In this document: piece after piece, positions 55,463 to 64,000 of the stretch
Layout of the letters: every line of letters begins with the position of its first letter
Position numbering within the stretch: position 1 is the stretch's first letter
Assembly (NCBI GenBank): GCA_905221605.1
Contig: CAJNDS010001269.1
Location: forward strand, 691,501 to 755,500
Length of the DNA: 64,000 bases
Direction: 5' to 3'
From: Symbiodinium natans
Taxonomy: Eukaryota > Sar > Dinophyceae > Suessiales > Symbiodiniaceae
The notes under the pieces: model-generated
Told to the model about the DNA's origin: nothing
The model's input: only the letters and a program-made list of their open reading frames with translations
Database searches by the model: none
Made by a program: the position numbers and the translations under genes

Positions 55463-56044
55463 TGCCGGATCTTGGCAGCGGGCAAGACTTTGCGCTGGAG
55501 ACTCCTCTGTTTAAACTGGAGAAGTACAAGAAGGACGTGCTCGGTTTTTGTTCCCTTACATGTTTAACCCTCGGAATGGAAGCTGCCCTTGGATTTTTGA
55601 AGGGGGTCATTGTCTGTCATGCCGGGGCTCGGTCGGAAACTCTTGCAGTAGCAAGGCACGCTTCAAGCAATATGTCAACATGTCATGATCACGGACTGTC
55701 GGACTGTTTGGGGGATGCGCCTCCATATTCAGTAGCATGACTGATCCAGAGTCCAGGAGGAGGGTCTGGGTCTTGCGTCTGTGGCTGGTGCCACCGTCGT
55801 ACTCTCAGTGATCATCGGGATCATCGCTACATCGAATAGGCGCGTCCATTGAGTTCTTCAAGCACAGAGTTCGTGGCGAGCTGAAGTGATCGCTCAGCTG
55901 TGAGCTGTGTGCAGGCCAGAAGTCAATCGGCTTGATCCGCCACCGACGCAGCCAGAAGCCAGCGAAGCGAGCAGTAGTCAGCCCCTCAACAAGGCTGGAA
56001 AGCCGATCAGAACAATTGTGCTCGGCGGTGCGCCCGGAGGATAA
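55463..56044 (+). CDS. C-terminal end of a single-pass membrane protein
   Basis: Exon 55463 to about 55542, after TCTTGCGCAG, reads MPDLGSGQDFALETPLFKLE then KYKKDVLG; a GT follows. Exon 55757-55839, after GAGTCCAG, reads EEGLGLASVAGATVVLSVII then GIIATSN. This is a clear transmembrane helix with a following Arg stop-transfer. It joins in phase over a GC-AG intron to exon 55915-56044: PEVNRLDPPPTQPEASEASS then SQPLNKAGKPIRTIVLGG, ending in TAA. The short Pro/Ser-rich tail should be cytoplasmic if this is type I. The layout (helix split from tail by a GC intron) resembles the PAN protein end at 16.6-16.9 kb. The extracellular part was not identified. Confidence 0.55.
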
Positions 56045-56336
56045 CTTTACCACTGTAAATACTCCAATCTGTACTTCTGCTGAGCAGAATACCCATTTCA
56101 GACTCCGTAGATGGCGCCAAAGACCGGCACGTTTTCTCGACTTGTCGGCAGTCTGACAGCACAGCCGCGAATTTCTCCATGGGTGGTGGAGCTGCTACCT
56201 GGCACTGGCAGCATGTTTCGGCTCTGATCACGAGCACGTCAGCACCCTTTCAGACCCTCATTACGTCGCTTCACGTTGAGTGTTTCTGAAACAAAGTAGC
56301 TGAAAGCAGCAAAAGTATGCCGGAATAGCTGGCGCA

Positions 56337-56513
56337 ATGGAAATGCAAGGAGATGAGAAAGATGGGCGCTACCAGCGACTCCAGCGAAGGCACGTCTATC
56401 TTCACCGCTTGGCAGGTGATGACATCTTCGCGGCGAAGGTCGAAGCCCAGCCCAAGGCGCCCATGCGAATGGCGCCTCAACGTGCAAAGCATAGGCGCCA
56501 ATCTTTTGTATAA
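56337..56513 (+). CDS. Small ORF, 58 codons, unknown
   Basis: ATG at 56337 gives MEMQGDEKDGRYQRLQRRHV, later DDIFAAKVEAQPKAPMRMAP, ending in TAA. Acidic start, strongly basic end, no hydrophobic segment. Its 3' end overlaps the first unit of the duplicated sequence at 56497-56614. Could be a last exon or a microprotein. Confidence 0.35.
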   Translation: MEMQGDEKDGRYQRLQRRHVYLHRLAGDDIFAAKVEAQPKAPMRMAPQRAKHRRQSFV

Positions 56514-56614
56514 TCTTTTACTGGTAGTAATGTCTTGAGTACATATGTTGGACCAAATGAGATGTGCCAATCTTTTGTACAATCCTTGCGTCACACATGT
56601 TGGACCAAAATGAG
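56497..56614. repeat. Imperfect direct duplication
   Basis: GCCAATCTTTTGTATAATC (56498) recurs as GCCAATCTTTTGTACAATC (56566). ATGTTGGACCAAATGAG (56544) recurs as ATGTTGGACCAAAATGAG (56597). About a 60-bp unit in two copies. Confidence 0.75.
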
Positions 56615-57085
56615 AGCGGAGAATTGCTTTTCCATGCCTTTCTGTTTATCTATTTATAGTTGTGTTTTGACTTTTCCGTGATTGTGAGCACAGCTCAACA
56701 GTATCTTGCGACAGCACTTGCCAAGTATTCTCAAGCCGGACTTGAGCCACCAACCGTCAAGCGTTAGTTGTTCGAAATACCTGTCCCCAAAATATCCAGA
56801 AGGGAGCGGGCATGCTTTTTAGCACGGATTCCCCTTTTTAAGGGGCCCTTTGCCCAGTGGCCCATCCCTCTAACTTCATTCTAAAGTGCTTAATGCCCTC
56901 AAAGAAGAGAGGAGCCCTTGCAGAGCTCCCACCTTCGAGGCAAAAAGCATGTGGCAAACTAAAAGGGTTTAACGTGTGGGGTTTAGCTCGGGTTTACATA
57001 CGGTTCTTTGCAAGCGCGTGCGTGTCCACGGGAGCCAATGCATAGAAGCCGCAGGACATGACCTGATTTGACCTCCTTTTCTGAG
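56615..57085. other. No supported gene
   Basis: Upstream of the polycystin exon. AT-richer than average; a pyrimidine run with CTGAG at 57075-57085 is read as the next splice acceptor. Confidence 0.4.
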
Positions 57086-60000
57086 GAACGTTCTTAAGCA
57101 TGCCCCTGTGATGGCTGAGGTGTTGCGGTTTGCCGTGTATGCTGGCATTGCAACCTTCGTGATCATGGAACGAAGTCAGGTCGGAGACTTATCAGCAACG
57201 AACGAGGCGTTAAGGACAGCCTTGACCAGCCACTACTTCGAGTACTCCCCCACGCCAAAAGCCTTTGATGACATCAAAGATGAAGGGGACGTGCGCTTGT
57301 GGCTAAGATGGCTTTGCAAGGCGCTGGAGCAGGCTGGCAGTGAGCAGTCTTACGGCAATCCCGCGTCGCTGCACTTGCACAACCGAGTCCTTCCCAAAGC
57401 TGGTGTGTGCTTAGATGCTGCGGCCATGAGCTTGAGCTTCCGACGTGTGAAGCTCTCGGCCGACAGTGCTTCCACCACCACTCTACGGTTTTCCCCGCTA
57501 TATCCACTCACCTGGATGGCCAGCACCATTGCCCCAGGACAAGATGGTGGGAGTGCTGAAGCAACGGCCAACATCCGGGCTGGCAATGTGACATGGGTGC
57601 ATACGCCACCCTGCTCATCTTGTGGAAATGCAGGAAACATGTCCGCAAGAAGACATCTGTTTTTTGCAACGCACAGTCCCGCAGCATGCTTTGAGACAAG
57701 TAGGGGCAGATGAGGTGGCGTCATTGAATAGCTGCATGTCACCGTGCATGTCACGCTTGGTGCCCAGGATATGAGAATGCTGGAGGATATCTGGCAGTGA
57801 CCACGTCTACCGCAGCAGGTACGCTTGTCCACTTGGTGGACAACTCACAAACTTTTGATACCCAGCCAACTGAAGCGCTGCAGCATTGTGACCGCAGACT
57901 CCAGCGATCAGCAACCGTGAGCCTGGACACGTTTCTGGCGGAGCCGTTCTTTGATCCGCAGCTGGGAAGTCTGACAGTGGAGTTTCAGTCTTACAACGCG
58001 AACTATCAAAGCCTCTCCAGAGTTCGTGTGTTCTTTGAGTTTAGTGCAGCCGGTGCGCTCTCTTCGCACAGTCTGACATCAGACACGATTCGGTTGGACG
58101 TGTCTCATGGATGGATTCAGTACTTCGAGTACGCCTACCTGATCCTGACATGCCTCTACTTCTTCGAGTTGGTCTACAGAATCGGAAAGGGCTTCCCCAC
58201 ATATTTACAGAACTTCTGGTGCTACGTGAACGCATGCTCCATCATTGGCAGTATTAGCTGCTTCGGCCTCTGGTATTACTACATGCCTAGATTGAGGGAC
58301 TTTCGGGTCGGGCGGCAGTTTGAGGAGCCAGCAGAATTTCAAGGTCGATTTGCTACGTTCTCTCTGTACATAGTGGCCTCTTCGTTTGCAACCTTCACGA
58401 TCTACCTCAGGGTACTTCAGTTTCTAGCGAACACCCGTTCGCGCGTGGTACTGCTCCTGAAGACCATCATGTTCAGCGCAGGGAACATGGTCGTTTACAT
58501 TCTGTACATTGGCGTGATTTTCGTTGGCTTTTTCACATTTGCATTGACACACTTCTCTTCCTTGTCGGCAAATTTCACGGACCCCTGGCACACTTTCGTC
58601 AGCACCTTCTCACTCTTCTTTGGCGACCTCAGTGTTGTAGACGGCTTCCAGGCCCCGCTGCGGGTGCCGTTCATCTGGCTCTTCATGTTCTTTTTCTTCT
58701 TCTTGTCAGTGCAGATGTTCAATGCAATCATCAACTACTCCTACAACAGGGTCTCAGAGGACATGAAAGTGGTGTTCCAGCGCGAGCAGTACGAGCAGCA
58801 GCTGAAAAGCAAGAAAAAGGGCCGAAGTGTCTGGCAGATTCTCATGAGCTTGCGGAAGCCCAAAGCTGCTGAGGAGGAGGATGTCGAGGCCGTTTCTGCG
58901 GTGAACGCGCAGGCGGCCGCTGCCGTCCCAGATGCAAGTGCTCTTGACGAGGCAGTTCGGCAGAAGGTTGAGGAATACCGCGGTCGGGACACGAACAAGA
59001 GCGCCAAGGATGGAATTTGTACCGCACTGACGTATTGTGTCATGGTGGGATGCTACATCTGGTTTCTTTACGTGAACATGATGGTCGAGGAGAAGAGTGC
59101 TGTTCGAATTGCGGTCAATGAAACCGTGCATTCGATTGAAGTGCCTGCATCCATGTCTTTCGACCCTGCGCAAGCTCCTCCAGAGGCATGGGCAGACATT
59201 CACTCCTGGCCGCAAGCAATTTCTTGGATTCGACTTGGGCTGCCGCAGCTGGTGTTCAATTCCACTTCGTCCGAAAGCATGGCCGTGGCTACATCTGGCC
59301 CAGATCCAATCGCAGCACAGGGAGTGAGATGCTTGCGGTCCTGGAACTGCTTTGTCACAGGTACATTCAACTCCAGCCAGGCCATTGTGCGAATCACACA
59401 GAAGAGAAGCATGAGGGTCTTGAACAACGGAGCTCGCCATGACTCAACACCCGATGACGAGCGCTTCATCGGTGGAGTTGACAATGCTACCGGCTTAGAG
59501 ATCCAGCAGATGCTGGTGAATGAATCGGGGTTCTCCCAAAGGATTGATCCCGACTCCTCCAGCAATGTCGCTGAGGACGCCAATACGTGGTATGAGCTGT
59601 CCCACGGGCAAACTCCCCTTTGCAGCACGGCGTCTGCGAATGCACCTGGCAGCTACAAAAAGGCAGGCGGAATTGTATGTCAGCTGGATTCTAATCCCGC
59701 GACATTCACGGAACAGATGGACCTGATGTTGGCGAATGATTATTTCACGAGTGCGTCGGCCACTTTCGTGATTGAGCTTGTAACCCACAATGCAAACCGA
59801 GACATGATGAGCTACATCGTGATCAGGTTTGTGCAAACGCCGGCTGGCGACGTGCAGAAGGATCTAAGAGTCTTCTCTCTGGCGCTGTTCGGCTGGGATG
59901 TTGGGGTGGACAAGTTGGGTTACTTCACAGGACGTCTACTCCCCGGCGTGGTCTACATGGTCTTGGTAATGGTCTTCACACTCATGCTCTATCGCGAGAT

Positions 60001-61494
60001 GCAAACCGAGCACACTCGCCGAACAGTCTCCTCGGAAGGTGTAAAAGCTCCAGGATTTCTGACAACCATTTACACCTTCTTCATCTCAGACCCTTTTCGG
60101 CCGGTCGATGCGCTTTCATTTCTCATGTCGTTCTGGAGCTTTGTCCTCTTCATCCTGTGGTTGGTGAAGGAGGGCGAGCTGCCGCTGAAGCTCCAAGAAG
60201 GTTATGGGGGGATTGTAGACTTTGCATCTGAGCTGACCGCCCAGGAGAGAGAATACAATCGCATCTCGTCAGTGAACTTGCTGCTTATCTTCGTGCGGCC
60301 GCTGCGCTTCATTCGCGACGACCCTCGCATGCAGAGACTCAATCAGACGTTAAAGGATGCCAGGACTGACATCTTCTGGTTCATCATCGTTCTTGGCATC
60401 GTGCTTTTTGCCTGCACGCTTCTGTCATTTGTGTCGTTTGGGCCTTCCTTCATCAAGTGCAATGACATCTTTACGGCCTTCTTGTTCTGCTTCTCGTTTA
60501 TCATCGGCGAGTTTGAGTTCTGGAGCCTATACAGGGCAAATCCAGTGATGGCGGTCTTGTTCTTCTTCCCCTACCTCATCCTTGTGTACTGCGTCTTCAC
60601 CAACATCTTCTTCGCGATTCTTGACCGGTTCTTCGTGTCAGCAGATCCCCCACCCATGAAATTCAAGCGCAAGCTCAAGCCGATCTTCTCGAAGATTTGT
60701 CGCTGCATCGACTGGGACGACGACTTCGTCATGGAAGGGGACCCAAAGGCTGCCAAGAAGGATGGGCCAGTTTCACGTGCAGGCCGCGTCGCCGATACTG
60801 CCAAGGTGATCCACAACATCCGAAAAGGTCTGGATGGAGACTCCGGAAGTCAGATGGCGCTGAGCAAGCCGCTGCGAGAAGTCTGCGACATGGATGACCG
60901 GCTCTTAGGTGTGATGAAATGGGGGAAGGAGGAGGCAGCATCTCTGGTCAGCGACTTCCAGAATCTGCTTGTCAAGAAGCAGCACTACAAGAACGAAGAT
61001 GTCTTCATCAAGCAGGTGGTCATGAAGAAGGTTGATCAGGATGAAAGCAGAACAAGAGCAGAAATGGATGAGGCAAACCGGCAGATGAGATATGCAGCGG
61101 AAGTGCACGAAGTCATGGCGCTGCGCGATCAGCAGACTCTTGCAAAGTACATCTGGCTGCTGGAGCAAAAAATCCAGAAGAAGATGAATGATCAGCATGC
61201 CCTGAAGATGGAGGCCGTAAAGCACCTCTTCACGGACCCAAATAGCCCCCAAAAGAGTTCGGACCATACCTGTAAGGCCTCTGTTCTGGTGGGTTTTTTA
61301 TTCCAGAGAATCGGATCTTAGGGTGCCCATGCCAGGTCCAGCACCTTCAGGAAGAAATGGACAGAATGCGTTTCACCAAAGAAGAGCTACGGAACCAAGC
61401 CAGCGGCGTGGGTACTGCAGAAGCGATGCCGGATGCAGAGACTCAAGGCTCAGTGCTCAGTGTGAGCAGAGAATGCAACTACATCAGGCTTTAA
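57086..61494 (+). CDS. Tandem polycystin (PKD2-like) cation channel, two channel modules
   Basis: Polycystins are TRP-family non-selective/Ca2+-permeable channels of cilia and membranes. Exon 57086-57582 has helix S1 (LRFAVYAGIATFVIM) and the start of the extracellular polycystin domain (SFRRVKLSADS, FSPLYPLTW). A GC-AG intron joins in phase to 57768, giving GYENAGGYLAV, the family GGY motif, and later SYNANYQSLSRVRVFFEF. Module 1 then has S2 to S6 with pore SLFFGDLS (about 58609) and S6 ending QMFNAIINYSYNRV. A linker (RSVWQILMSLRKPK, about residue 350 of the big exon) leads to a second S1 (LTYCVMVGCYIWFLYVNMM, 59030), a second full extracellular domain (59100-59870), S2 to S6, pore FSFIIGEFEFW (60494) and S6 ending NIFFAILDRFF. 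A basic patch and a coiled-coil tail follow. The frame stops at 61319, or continues from about 61289 through a short intron to 61336-61494 (EEMDRMRFTKEELRNQASG, TAA). The start lies upstream, unseen. Confidence 0.9.
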
Positions 61495-62228
61495 GTGAAG
61501 CGTTTATGCTTCGGGATCTCAAAATGCTGAAGGGGGGGCAGTATTCGACTGCGCCTGCATGATGCAGTTGGCGCGGGGTCAGAACGAACCTACAAGATAG
61601 TGGTCTACGCTTCGAGGTCCAATCTTGAACATGTGGCCAGATTAAATACTCAAGGTTGAATATTGGGCCGTGCGAATTTGGAGCACTATGCGATTCTTAC
61701 AACATGTCGAGCAGGTCCCCCCCCCCCCCGCCCCCCTCGCATGAAGTTTCAGAGGCTGGGATGGCCCACTCAAACCATCAAATTTAAGAACCCCCCCCCC
61801 GCCTTAAAATTGTGCATTGTGCATATGCGCAAGGCTGACAGAGTCGCGTATTTGTTCGAGACCACGGGCTCCAATATTCAATAGGCGGTCCTCCTTGCGC
61901 ATTCAACGGATGCGTGAGGTTCTGGGGACCATGATGGACCATGCCCAGTATTGGTTCAGTCTGGCCCTGGCCCCACAGTCTGAAGGGTCTCTCGTTGCTA
62001 CCACCCTCCCTTGAACAGTCGGAAACCGATCCGGCCGGCTTGACGCATTCGAAAGGGGGTTAAGACCTGGAGACCTCCAGTGTGAGATCCCGTGTGATCT
62101 GCTCAACAGCAGAAAAGTGATCATGAAGTCCCAGACATCTGCACACATTCAAGTATTGACGACAAGATGCATGAAGGGCGGCAACGTGCTGTCCTCGGAA
62201 AATCTTGTATGTAGTGCGGGCTTGAAGT
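61495..62228. other. No supported gene; C-runs
   Basis: Contains two runs of 9-11 C (61716-61733, 61791-61800) and unconvincing frames. Confidence 0.4.
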
Positions 62229-62792
62229 TGCGCGAACGGCGGGGAAAGTTGCCTGAAACAGAACAAGGTTCAGGCCAAGCTTGCTTTCAAGCTCGATGAA
62301 GCAAGAGCCTACGGCAAAAGAATGCCACATGCGGATTTTGGAGATCCTCTCCTGCGAAGGCAGTTCTGTGATTGCAGACAAAGGCAACTAGCGATGTAGC
62401 TGTAGGAGGGGCCGCTCAGGCCATGGACTAAACGAGCAAGAGAAGTAGCGCAGCGGGAGCGGGGACGAACATCGCACAAGCCCTAAAGTTACTATTGAAA
62501 CTGGTGGAGCTGCAGTCCGGCAGGAAGTCGATAGTTACGAGCCTTTTCTGTTGGCCGCGCCTTTTCTCACTAATGTGTCTGCAAACTTTTAGGACAGTCT
62601 CCCCCCGAAAACAACAAATGAAACAGCCAAGGCCTGCCAGGTTCCGATGAAGAGGACGATTTAGATGAACTTCGCGAAGGCGAAGACCCTGGATCGCCTG
62701 CAGATGATCCCAATGCAGCCATGGATCATCCACTGCCACGGGAGAATCCAACAACTGTCTCGATGCTGAAGGCGTTGAGTGGCCAGCCATGA
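62229..62792 (+). CDS. Unknown protein, C-terminal exons
   Basis: An exon from about 62239 to 62358 reads CANGGESCLKQNKVQAKLAF then KLDEARAYGKRMPHADFGDP and ends before a GC donor. The last exon, 62641-62792, follows GGCCTGCCAG and reads SDEEDDLDELREGEDPGSPA then DDPNAAMDHPLPRENPTT, ending VSMLKALSGQP and TGA. The acidic stretch resembles a disordered acidic tail or casein kinase 2 target (inference). The phases of these two exons do not match directly, so at least one exon between them is missing. No domain recognised. Confidence 0.48.
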
Positions 62793-63577
62793 AGGCACGA
62801 GGCAAAGGGCGTTCCAGTCTTGGCCCGTTTCACGTAGCGTGCACGACCGTTCTGAATGTGTATAGGTTTGAGCGGTTGCTGCGAGAATGCAGCGAAGTCA
62901 GTAATCAGACTCCACGACAAATTTGACAAAGTCTGCTGACCCAGAACGTCGGGCTGGATACGTCTTGAGTCTAATGCTGCGCTTGCGCATGGCGTCATGC
63001 TGGAAGTTGAAGACGACGATTCTTGTGACGGATCGACAGCAAAGATGCAGACATGTTCCATGCACCTACCGTTGTTGAAGACTCCCTTAACGAAAACGAC
63101 CCGCACATGCCTTCCTTGAACACGAGGGCCAGCTTCTGACATGTCTTGGGGTCGGTCGGCCGCCTGGCCACGATGGCCCCATGCGCCTTGCTTCTCGGCC
63201 GCCATGCGACAGCCAGCAATTTGTTTTTGAGACCTCTTCAGCCTGATGCATGTGGCAGGCACTGCTTGCAGGCCTGCTGTGCGGCAGGGCAAGTGAGAGC
63301 CTCCCACTCATCCTGTGAATTTCGCCGGATATCGAAGCAGCTCCTTTTTCTGACATACCTTGGCCATGGAAGACCTTCAGGTCCCGAGAAGGCGTGTGAA
63401 GGGCTGAGGAATGCGTGGCCTCCCCAGCTTGTTGTCTGAATTTGCAGGGGTCTTAAGCTGATTTTGGGAAAGACTTGAAGAGTACGATCCGAGCGGGTTT
63501 GCCAGCAGAATTCAAGAATCAGCAGTGCCGCATGACATGCTTAGCAGTGGCCATGAGCATGTCATGCAGCTGTCAAG

Positions 63578-63645
63578 GATGCATGATGATGCATGATGAT
63601 GCATGATGATGCATGATGATGCATCATGATGCATGATGATGCATG
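63578..63645. repeat. 10-bp tandem repeat GCATGATGAT
   Basis: Six to seven units, one with an internal CATCATG inversion. Each unit contains the palindrome ATGCAT across the unit boundary. Confidence 0.93.
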
Positions 63646-63771
63646 TTCAGAATGCGGTTCAGGTGGCATGAAGTTGCTCGCAAAGGGTTGGACTTCTACG
63701 CTGAGGCGCTTCCGTAGGCTGCTCCTCATTCTCCTCATCGTGACGGTTTCTACTCTTGTGTTTCTTGAAAG

Positions 63772-64000
63772 AGGCCTCCAGCAAAGGTGTCAGGGTCACC
63801 GAGAGTCGCGAAGAACGCGGCAAGCAGCATTCTCAGGATGAGAATCGGAGCTTGCTTGCCTGCGTGCCACAAATGCTTTGGTCATGCAGAGACGGAACAT
63901 TGTCGAGAAGAGCTCGATCACATGAGAGAGAATTGAAAGACACCGGAAAGAAAGTTGCTGTCTAGTTTTGAGGGTCATTTTTGCTACCAGTAGGAACCGA
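63772..64000 (+). CDS. Partial gene at window end, unknown
   Basis: After a pyrimidine-rich stretch and TTCTTGAAAG the frame reads EASSKGVRVTESREERGKQH then SQDENRSLLACVPQML; it is open to a TAG at 63963. Charged and probably disordered. An alternative reading of 63671-63840 gives a signal-anchor-like helix (RRLLLILLIVTVSTLVFLE), which I judge to be the intron pyrimidine tract. The gene may continue beyond the window. Confidence 0.33.

Noticed and set aside
57000-57110. Spliced-leader relic upstream of the polycystin gene
   Set aside because: No match to the dinoflagellate spliced-leader core (TTTTGGCTCAAG) was seen here or elsewhere in the window by eye.
58754-59440. Long - strand frame inside the polycystin exon
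   Set aside because: Shadow of a well-conserved + coding exon.
63671-63840. Signal-anchor membrane protein reading RRLLLILLIVTVSTLVFLE
   Set aside because: The hydrophobic run coincides with a CT-rich tract ending in an AG before a better coding frame, as expected for an intron end.

Overview
The window looks like nuclear DNA of a dinoflagellate, most likely a member of the Symbiodiniaceae. The evidence is: TTTAGGG-type telomere-like tracts scattered through the interior; genes chopped into many very short exons; introns that repeatedly begin with GC (and probably GA) instead of GT while ending in AG followed by G; abundant microsatellites; and a gene set (MGDG synthase, polycystin channel, PAN/Apple surface protein, TKL-type kinase, EF-hand protein) typical of a photosynthetic alveolate. 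Every exon I could support lies on the + strand, so the whole 64 kb reads as one unidirectional gene block. No rRNA, convincing tRNA, CRISPR array or bacterial operon was seen.

Layout. 1.6-3.5 kb: two unknown exons and an EF-hand protein with an acidic tail. 4-6 kb: helical-repeat (ARM/HEAT-like) exons. 7.4-9.3 kb: a coiled-coil protein of unknown function. 9.8-15.4 kb: an MGDG synthase-like glycosyltransferase in at least 20 exons. 15.8-16.9 kb: a PAN/Apple single-pass membrane protein. 17.4-18.4 kb: a disordered protein. 19.0-19.8 kb: a CAP/SCP domain protein. 20-24 kb: weak exons only. 24.8-33.3 kb: a protein kinase interrupted by a ~6 kb intron that itself contains coding-like segments. 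33.9-39 kb: a cationic amino-acid-type (APC) transporter. 40-56 kb: unrecognised short genes or exons, repeats and a distinct AT-rich island at 51.5-52.1 kb. 55.5-56.0 kb: the end of a membrane protein. 57.1-61.5 kb: a polycystin protein containing two complete channel modules in tandem, mostly in one 3.5 kb exon. 61.5-64 kb: ends or parts of two unknown genes.

The genes do not form a pathway. They share strand and architecture, not function. Exon boundaries were found by eye, from reading-frame continuity, splice phase and family motifs. Where phase matched across an intron I say so; elsewhere boundaries are approximate and genes may continue into exons I did not find. No transcript or database comparison was available.
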